From Bacillota bacterium (GTDB taxonomy: Bacteria; Eremiobacterota; SpSt-956; JAKJGF01), in contig JAKPQU010000074.1 in the NCBI GenBank assembly GCA_029555925.1, forward strand, positions 1 through 18,859: a stretch of DNA of 18,859 bases, written 5' to 3'. The notes beneath the pieces are model-generated. The model saw nothing but the letters and a program-made list of their open reading frames with translations. It did no database searches and was not told where the DNA came from. The position numbers and the translations under genes were made by a program. Of the stretch, positions 13,955 to 18,859 are shown in pieces; within the stretch, counting starts at the first letter, position 1; each line of letters begins with the position of its first letter.

Positions 13955-15332
13955 CTTCTCCGGAAACAAGTTCCGTAGAACAGTTAAGATATATTTTAAC
14001 AAGAGGAAGTCTGTTTATAGAAGAGGCAAATGTTTCATCTACCTTCTGCATTGTTTCAAACACATTATCTATAAAATGCGGAGAAAGCTTACCTTTAAGG
14101 GCACATATCATATCATTAAGGTCAGGTGTCCAGAACGCTCCATTGCCTGACCCGATTGTAACTACATCCTTTACGGCAATCTGCTCTTCTTCTTTTTGAG
14201 GCTCTATGGAAACAAGATCTTTCGCTTCATCTTTCCTCTCGAAAATATCCCCGTCAGCACTGTTATAAAATTCAGTCTTTCTTTCGTATGCTTCCATCTC
14301 TCTGTTATATGCGGCAAGTTTTTTATAATAGGACATTTTATGTTTTTTACCATCGAGTTCACTCAGAGCTTTCGCACTCAATGTGACACGGTCTTTTTCT
14401 TCTGACATGAGGGAGTTTATACTCGCATTGAAGGGATCGGTAAAATTATGTTCTTCCAGTTTTTTATTGTAGCCCTGTATTTCATCGTAATAATTACTGA
14501 GTTTTTCATAATAAGAAAATTTATGCTGCTGACCATCTATGTGACAGAGGGCTTCCGGACTCAGTGCGTATTTATCCTGCACCGGAGTATCTTCATCTTT
14601 TTTTTCAAATATATCGGTCTGACCCAGTTCATATAAAAGAAGTTTTCTTTCATATTCTGCTCTTTCGGACTGATATTTTCTGAGTTTTTCATAATAGGAC
14701 AGTTTGTGCTGTTTCCCATCCAGTTCGCTCATAGCCTTTGCACTTAAATCTACTGATTCTGTGGCCTGAAACGGTAACACATCTTTAAAAGCATCCCTGC
14801 CTCCTGCATCATAGTAGAGCATTTTGTCTTTATTTTTATAGTAATCTTCTAACTCTACATAATAGGACATGTTTTTTTTATGGCCATCCATTTCACTCAG
14901 AGATTTTGCAGTTATTTTAGCTTTTTCCTTTGAGTAAAGACGAAGAGGATCGTCTGCCTCGTGAGAGGCATTTTTGTCTCCTCTTTCCTGAAATTCCTGT
15001 TTTTCTCTGTAATATTCCTTCAGTTTGATGTAATAAGAGAGTTTGTATTGATTGTTATCAAGATAGGCAAGTGCTTCAACACTGAGATCCATTATGTCGG
15101 AAGGCATGGAAAGTTCTCTGTGATCAGACAGGAGAGGAGCATTTTCTCTGTCTTCCTCTGTTGCTTCTCCGGGAGGTAACTCTGATTTGCCGGGAGGAAG
15201 TTTTACCGTATAATGTCTGTCAAAAGCTTCCATTGCCTGGTTTGGAGGCATATAATAAGCTATATTGTATTGATTTTTTTCCCCGGAAATAATGGCAGTG
15301 CTCTGTTTCCTTTCTCTGTCTATTTCGCCCAT
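13917..15332 (-). CDS. SYY-repeat protein (hypothetical), last gene of the operon
   Basis: 471 residues, hydrophilic, no signal peptide or membrane segment. Its core is five repeats of 56-61 residues with the consensus LSAKALSELDG-KHK-(M/L/F)SYY-KL--Y---E--YE-K. The SYY triplets sit at 99, 156, 212, 273 and 334; a weaker copy (NIAYY) is at 24-27. Each repeat is probably a helical hairpin, joined by variable acidic linkers often containing DIFE or DPF. The C-terminal segment (LSPHFIDNV at 416-424, then RLPLVKIYLN at 441-450) resembles the end of the upstream protein. The last residues (LREKLRVTGKA) come from a DNA repeat. The start overlaps the upstream stop as TAATG, so translation is coupled. 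I do not recognise the family; a scaffold or binding protein is a guess. Confidence 0.92.
   Translation of the reverse strand: MGEIDRERKQSTAIISGEKNQYNIAYYMPPNQAMEAFDRHYTVKLPPGKSELPPGEATEEDRENAPLLSDHRELSMPSDIMDLSVEALAYLDNNQYKLSYYIKLKEYYREKQEFQERGDKNASHEADDPLRLYSKEKAKITAKSLSEMDGHKKNMSYYVELEDYYKNKDKMLYYDAGGRDAFKDVLPFQATESVDLSAKAMSELDGKQHKLSYYEKLRKYQSERAEYERKLLLYELGQTDIFEKKDEDTPVQDKYALSPEALCHIDGQQHKFSYYEKLSNYYDEIQGYNKKLEEHNFTDPFNASINSLMSEEKDRVTLSAKALSELDGKKHKMSYYKKLAAYNREMEAYERKTEFYNSADGDIFERKDEAKDLVSIEPQKEEEQIAVKDVVTIGSGNGAFWTPDLNDMICALKGKLSPHFIDNVFETMQKVDETFASSINRLPLVKIYLNCSTELVSGEELREKLRVTGKA
14277..15086 (-). repeat. Five protein repeats of 56-61 residues (SYY motif)
   Basis: The units are diverged at DNA level but keep (L/I)(S/T)xxx(A/L)xxxDxxxxxxSYYxxLxxY. 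Units 3 and 5 are closest (LSAKAMSELDGKQHKLSYY and LSAKALSELDGKKHKMSYY). This points to stepwise duplication followed by selection on the protein. Confidence 0.88.
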
Positions 15333-17272
15333 TATGTCTGTCCCTCCTGAAAAGAAATATTGAAATTCATCTTTATATATGGCAATTTCTGTATATTATC
15401 TATTATTTCAGGTGTATACTTCATATTGCCTGCACCGCCGTATTTGAGTATTGCATGGGCCCATAACTGCGGGTCTAACGTTAAAAAAGGATTATGAAAA
15501 GGATTTTCTCTCAGTTTCATACCCAGCAGTGGAGAAGATAGTATTTCCTGCAGACTGCTTTCATATATACGTTCAAGCAGGGGATCTTTTGAGAAATTCA
15601 TGCTTTTTTGCCAGTCTTTACCTCTTATATCTCTCCTGTATGAACCGTCACGATAGATGGTTTTATCTTCATATAATCCATCATATTCAAACTCCGTAGA
15701 CAGATGGGCCATTTTGCTCTGAGGCCAGCAAAAACACTGCTGTGTTATGCCATTACCCCAGTTTTTAAATAGATAACATGTGCCGTCAGAGAATTTTATT
15801 CCCTGTTTCTGCATATTCTGACCGTAGAGAACATCTGAAAGAAGAGTATTGTCAGGATAACGGACGGTTTTTCTCTGCTCTCCCGTGTCAAACCAGGTCG
15901 TGGACTCTCTTACACCGTTTTTATAAGTTACATTCCTTTTAATAATATTCTCAGGTAATTCCAGCATGTCACAGGAGTTACCACTGGGATGATTTATTAT
16001 ATTTCTTACTGCATTATTTTTATAGAAATAGCATTTATTGGACAGTCCGTCAGGAGAGGTTTTTTCATATCTGAGAACTTCTCTGTCAGAGAGCCAGGAT
16101 ATCTCGGTAGTGCCTTTACCATAGATCTGTGAAATATCTTTACCGGCACCGTTTTTTTCTATTATGGTATTCCTCTCAAGGCCGGGAGCATTATAATTGA
16201 TTTCCATATTTTTTTCAGGGAAATCAACAATGGAAGCTTTCTTTTTACTGAAAGATTCTTCCAATTTTACAAGCCTCATGTCGGGAGAAGTGACGGCACT
16301 TTTTCTGATACCTCTCAGACTGTCCGTTATCCTGGTATAATTCAACCTTTTACCTTCTTCAGAGGCGATTGATACATGCTCTAAATAATTATTACCTTTT
16401 TTATACTTATAAACCATAGAACCTGTATTGTAATCTGTGTTTTTCTCCATAGAAATGTCTTTATAGTGACTCTTAATGGTTTCTATAGAATCATTCTGTA
16501 TTATACGGGAAAAAGAAAAATCTCCTGACAGGTCGGAAATATTTTTTTCTTTTATACCTGCCTTCTCCCAGTTTGTAAGTGTCTCAACCAGATTGTTGGA
16601 ACATGTTCTCTGTCTCTGTTTTATTGAATCTTTTTCCCAGGAAATTCTCTTTTCATTTATTTTTTCACTGCCTGATACGGATGTATCAAGTTGCTTTTCG
16701 AAATCTGTAAATCCTGGAAGCTGAAATGTTTTCCCTCCGTCCTGAACAGAACCGGCCATCATAAAAGATGTATCGGCAATAGCAGCATGTCTGTCAAAGA
16801 AATCTTTTATCCATTTCTGAGAGGTTTTTTGAGATGATGCCGAAAAATCCCTGTTACACTCCGTGACTCCGCCGGGCCATTTTACAATATTTAATCTTTC
16901 TCTGTCATTTATCTGTTTTTCCTTTTCTATCGTTCCGTCTTTCCATATTCTTCTTGTATTCTCTATACCATTTCTATCTCTGTATGTTTCTTTTATGGAT
17001 TTTTCTCTTTTCCCCCTGTCATGAAGATCTGCGTCTATGGTTTTTTCTTCCGAAAGTCCTCCTATCCCGTTGAGAGAATGATTATTTCTTATATTATATA
17101 TATCAGACAGTACGTCATTATAATAACTGTTCAGTTTTTTTTGATCTTCTACTGTCATAGAACCAATCTTACCGGTTCGTTCTATTTCAGTATTTATTAA
17201 TTTATTTACCCTGGCTTTTCTTATTTCTCTGCCGGAGAAATAAGGAGACAGTGATACCTGCTTTATATCCAT
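15332..17272 (-). CDS. Beta-repeat (MORN-like) protein, hypothetical
   Basis: 646 residues, no signal peptide or membrane helix. An N-terminal helical part (1-75) is followed by many short imperfect units built on W/Y-x-D/N-G with alternating hydrophobic residues: RRIWKDGTIEKE, VKWPGGV, VTYKNGVRESTTWFDTG, VRYPDNT, IKFSDGTCYLF, TIYRDGSYRRD. This resembles MORN or YD-type beta-hairpin repeats, but I cannot assign a family with confidence. The C-terminal tail (YTPEIIDNIQKLPYIKMNFN) matches the tail of the next gene's product. AAAGG lies 8 bases before the ATG. The gene ends at TAATG, overlapping the next start by one base, so the two proteins are probably made in fixed proportion and may bind the same partner. 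Confidence 0.92.
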   Translation of the reverse strand: MDIKQVSLSPYFSGREIRKARVNKLINTEIERTGKIGSMTVEDQKKLNSYYNDVLSDIYNIRNNHSLNGIGGLSEEKTIDADLHDRGKREKSIKETYRDRNGIENTRRIWKDGTIEKEKQINDRERLNIVKWPGGVTECNRDFSASSQKTSQKWIKDFFDRHAAIADTSFMMAGSVQDGGKTFQLPGFTDFEKQLDTSVSGSEKINEKRISWEKDSIKQRQRTCSNNLVETLTNWEKAGIKEKNISDLSGDFSFSRIIQNDSIETIKSHYKDISMEKNTDYNTGSMVYKYKKGNNYLEHVSIASEEGKRLNYTRITDSLRGIRKSAVTSPDMRLVKLEESFSKKKASIVDFPEKNMEINYNAPGLERNTIIEKNGAGKDISQIYGKGTTEISWLSDREVLRYEKTSPDGLSNKCYFYKNNAVRNIINHPSGNSCDMLELPENIIKRNVTYKNGVRESTTWFDTGEQRKTVRYPDNTLLSDVLYGQNMQKQGIKFSDGTCYLFKNWGNGITQQCFCWPQSKMAHLSTEFEYDGLYEDKTIYRDGSYRRDIRGKDWQKSMNFSKDPLLERIYESSLQEILSSPLLGMKLRENPFHNPFLTLDPQLWAHAILKYGGAGNMKYTPEIIDNIQKLPYIKMNFNISFQEGQT

Positions 17273-17295
17273 TTGTGAAGCCTTTCATTGATATC

Positions 17296-17323
17296 GTGAC
17301 AGGTGACGCGTAACCCGTCACGG
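17296..17323. repeat. CGTGACAGGTGACGCGTAAC-type intergenic repeat
   Basis: A short member of the heptamer repeat family (GTGACAG, GTGACGC, GTAACCC, GTCACGG) in the 58-base gap between two operon genes. Confidence 0.75.
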
Positions 17324-17330
17324 AAGGATA

Positions 17331-17687
17331 TCAGGATACACTTATGTCAGAAAATCTTTCTTTATTCCGTAAAATTAATTCTTCTATACTTGCGAGTATA
17401 TCGTCTGCTTCTTCTGCTTTAAAAAGACCTTCCGATATATGGTCTTTGTTGTTGTCTTTTAAAAAGGCAACAAAATCTCCTATGCCTTCTATATAAAGGT
17501 TGAGAGCTTCCAGAAAAAGTTCCTTTACGTTTTCTGTCCCGGATATGTTTCTGGAGGCACTTTTGTTTTTTATTATCCTCAGTTGTATGAGATTTTTATT
17601 CAGGGCTTTTTCTATTTTGATTCTTTCGTAAACTTCATCTTTAAGAAGTTTTTTCCCTAAAACCCTTAAACTGTTAAGTAAATCCAT
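17331..17687 (-). CDS. Small helical protein (hypothetical)
   Basis: 118 residues, almost all predicted helix, no cysteine, no signal peptide. The start has a good CCGGAG Shine-Dalgarno site 7 bases upstream. The middle (VKELFLEALNLYIEGIGDFVAFL) is amphipathic and the C-terminus is acidic (ADDILASIEELI). Size, charge and position before two large repeat proteins would fit a chaperone or adaptor for them, but no motif proves it. Third gene of the probable operon. Confidence 0.85.
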   Translation of the reverse strand: MDLLNSLRVLGKKLLKDEVYERIKIEKALNKNLIQLRIIKNKSASRNISGTENVKELFLEALNLYIEGIGDFVAFLKDNNKDHISEGLFKAEEADDILASIEELILRNKERFSDISVS

Positions 17688-17709
17688 TTTTTTACTCCGG
17701 ATTTTTTTA

Positions 17710-17736
17710 GTAACCCGTAATGCGTAATACGTTACA
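17710..17736. repeat. CGTAACC/CGTAATG-type intergenic repeat
   Basis: Short units GTAACCC, GTAATGC, GTAATAC, GTTACAC in the 59-base gap between the 67- and 118-residue genes; same family as at 12981-13046. Confidence 0.75.
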
Positions 17737-17746
17737 CAGCTTTATT

Positions 17747-17950
17747 TCATTTATCCTGTTCATTTTTTGCTTCCCTGTCTTCTTCCATTACCTTTTCCCT
17801 GAGAGCCCTTTCATAAAGAACGACTCCGATTTTTTGAAGATCTTCGAGCAACATAGCAATACCTACAAAGGTGCATTTGTTAATACCTTCTGCGTAAAGG
17901 GCACATTCATTATTACATGGCCCCTGATTGAACGGACATTTGTTAAACAT
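17747..17950 (-). CDS. Small Cys-rich protein (hypothetical)
   Basis: 67 residues. The N-terminal half has four cysteines in the pattern CPFNQGPC-NNEC-ALYAEGINKC (C5, C12, C16, C26), likely a zinc or iron-sulfur site or disulfides. It is followed by a helical, charged tail with the conserved-looking FVGIAMLLEDL. Small proteins starting with a CPF...C...CALY motif are, from memory, common as hypotheticals in anaerobes. AAAGGAG lies 16 bases before this ATG, which is far; a nearer ATG at 17963 opens only a six-codon frame (MIIQYV) that overlaps this start, so translation may be by reinitiation. Upstream in-frame codons reach a stop without another start. Confidence 0.8.
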   Translation of the reverse strand: MFNKCPFNQGPCNNECALYAEGINKCTFVGIAMLLEDLQKIGVVLYERALREKVMEEDREAKNEQDK

Positions 17951-18007
17951 ATTGGATTATCATTTACTCCTTTCGTTTTATAAGTGACATATGCCTCATT
18001 ATGTAAG

Positions 18008-18048
18008 GTCACTGTCACTGGTTACTGCTCACTGGTCACTGTTCACTA
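18008..18048. repeat. GTCACTG-type heptamer repeats
   Basis: GTCACTG, GTTACTG, CTCACTG, GTCACTG and TTCACTA units in tandem, ending in the stop codon of the Pro-rich gene. They are the reverse complement of the CAGTGAC repeats at 13840-13887. Confidence 0.9.
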
Positions 18049-18522
18049 CCTGATCCCTTCCGGCGGTACCGGCGGGGGAGGAGGAGCACCGAGAGGTTCG
18101 GGCGGAACTATTTCTTCAAATTCCGGCGGCACTTCAATAGTGAAATGATTTGGTACCTTCGGCACTTTTTGTTCCAGAAAATTTTCAATATCTCCTATGG
18201 TAGGGAAGTAAGGAATCTCAGGCATTTCGGGCGGTGCCGGCATGTTGGGTTTCCCTGCCATTTCTATAGCTCTTGATGTAAAATCATCATCCAGTTCTCT
18301 GTCGAAGGACTTGTTGAATTCCTCCGGATCTGCCGGATTTTCTATGTTGATTTTTGCCATTCCGGCAGAATGAGGTTTCTCATCTGTCCCGGCAGGAAAA
18401 GATTTTTCCCTGCCGGGAGGTATAGTTTTCTCTGTTTTTTTCTTTGTATCTATGGCAGATATTTCTGCCAGTAAATCATCTAAATTTAATTCAGGCTTTT
18501 TATCTTTAAAAGGCTTTGACAT
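18046..18522 (-). CDS. Pro-rich acidic protein (hypothetical), first gene of the operon
   Basis: 158 residues from the chosen start MSKPFKDKKPEL. I prefer this ATG over one 17 codons upstream because AAAGGGG lies 10 bases before it and the upstream ATG falls inside the promoter region. The protein is hydrophilic, without signal peptide or cysteine. Residues 1-80 are charged and probably disordered (LNLDDLLAEISA is a possible short helix). From about residue 88 on, the protein is rich in Pro and Glu (MPAPPEMPEIPYFP, VPPEFEEIVPPEPLG) and it ends in PPPPPVPPEGIR. Pro-rich tails often bind partners or span an envelope layer. No family recognised. Confidence 0.85.
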   Translation of the reverse strand: MSKPFKDKKPELNLDDLLAEISAIDTKKKTEKTIPPGREKSFPAGTDEKPHSAGMAKINIENPADPEEFNKSFDRELDDDFTSRAIEMAGKPNMPAPPEMPEIPYFPTIGDIENFLEQKVPKVPNHFTIEVPPEFEEIVPPEPLGAPPPPPVPPEGIR

Positions 18523-18563
18523 TTTTATAATCCCCTTTAATAGTTGTAGTATTTTCTCATCTA

Positions 18564-18593
18564 TATATATCACGTAACTATCAATAAAGTAAA
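18564..18593 (-). promoter_or_regulatory. Promoter of the five-gene operon (shared motif, copy 2)
   Basis: On the minus strand: TTTACT (18593-18588), 18 bases ending ACGTGA, then TATATA (18569-18564). Downstream is TACTACAACTA (18551-18541). It matches copy 1 at 11480-11509 in all three conserved blocks and in the 18-base spacing. The leader to the ATG at 18522 is about 35-40 bases. Confidence 0.65.
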
Positions 18594-18603
18594 GGAAAAA
18601 AAT

Positions 18604-18723
18604 ATGGAGTTTCCAGTTTTTTATAAAATCCTGTACATTTCAGGGATTTTCATTTTTAATGCTGTAAATCAAGCTTTATACCAAATTGCTTTAATTAAAC
18701 TGAATAATTTGAATAACAGGTAA
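18604..18723 (+). CDS. Possible 39-residue hydrophobic peptide
   Basis: An ATG 7 bases after AAAGGA opens a 39-codon frame ending TAA. The product begins MEFPVFYKILYISGIF and could form one membrane helix. It starts next to the promoter of the divergent operon. It may well be chance; codon use is not informative at this length. The rest of the right end (18724-18859) is AT-rich with no gene visible, apart from CGTGATAT at 18841-18848, a partial match to the shared promoter motif on the plus strand. Confidence 0.2.
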   Translation: MEFPVFYKILYISGIFIFNAVNQALYQIALIKLNNLNNR

Positions 18724-18859
18724 ATACTGTCTGCCTGCCTGATGCTCCTCCGAAAAAAATCTAAACTGGAACGTTTATAACAGTTACAGCTTATATCATG
18801 CTACTTTACATTATAATTCAATAAAATATACCTGTGCTGCCGTGATATTTTTTTCTCCG

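Overview
The window is AT-rich bacterial DNA. Lys, Glu, Ile and Arg are mostly AAA, GAA, ATA and AGA. There are clear Shine-Dalgarno sites, some TTG starts, and short heptamer-type repeats (CATTACG, CGTCACG, CAGTGAC families) in many gaps between genes. I cannot place the organism. Giant proteins, a stand-alone FolE2 and dispersed heptamer repeats fit an uncultivated bacterium with a large genome, but this is only an impression.

Layout. (1) 1-11423, minus strand: one uninterrupted reading frame of at least 3807 codons that runs off the left edge, so its C-terminus is missing. It encodes a giant, mostly helical, charged protein without a visible signal peptide or membrane segment. It contains two separate anthrax lethal factor-like (M34/ATLF) zinc protease domains lying in a large internal duplication, degenerate helical repeats, a Trp-rich linker, one annexin-like repeat, a roughly 580-residue Gln/Ser/Thr-rich tract with five tandem 16-residue units, and a four-cysteine zinc ribbon near the visible end. 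(2) 11571-13878, plus strand: a small His-rich exported protein (uncertain), a TerC-family membrane protein and FolE2 (GTP cyclohydrolase IB). (3) 13917-18522, minus strand: a probable five-gene operon in the order Pro-rich protein, small Cys-rich protein, small helical protein, 646-residue beta-repeat protein and 471-residue SYY-repeat protein. The last two overlap at TAATG and share a C-terminal motif.

The giant gene and the operon are tied together by near-identical upstream sequences: TTTACT, 18 bases, a TATTAA/TATATA -10 box with ACGTGA just before it, and TACTACRACTA downstream. This suggests co-expression as one system. My working idea, an inference only, is a secreted or cell-surface multiprotein system whose main component is a giant double metalloprotease. 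TerC-family proteins are linked to metal loading of exported enzymes, so the TerC next to it may be relevant or coincidental. FolE2 looks like ordinary housekeeping.
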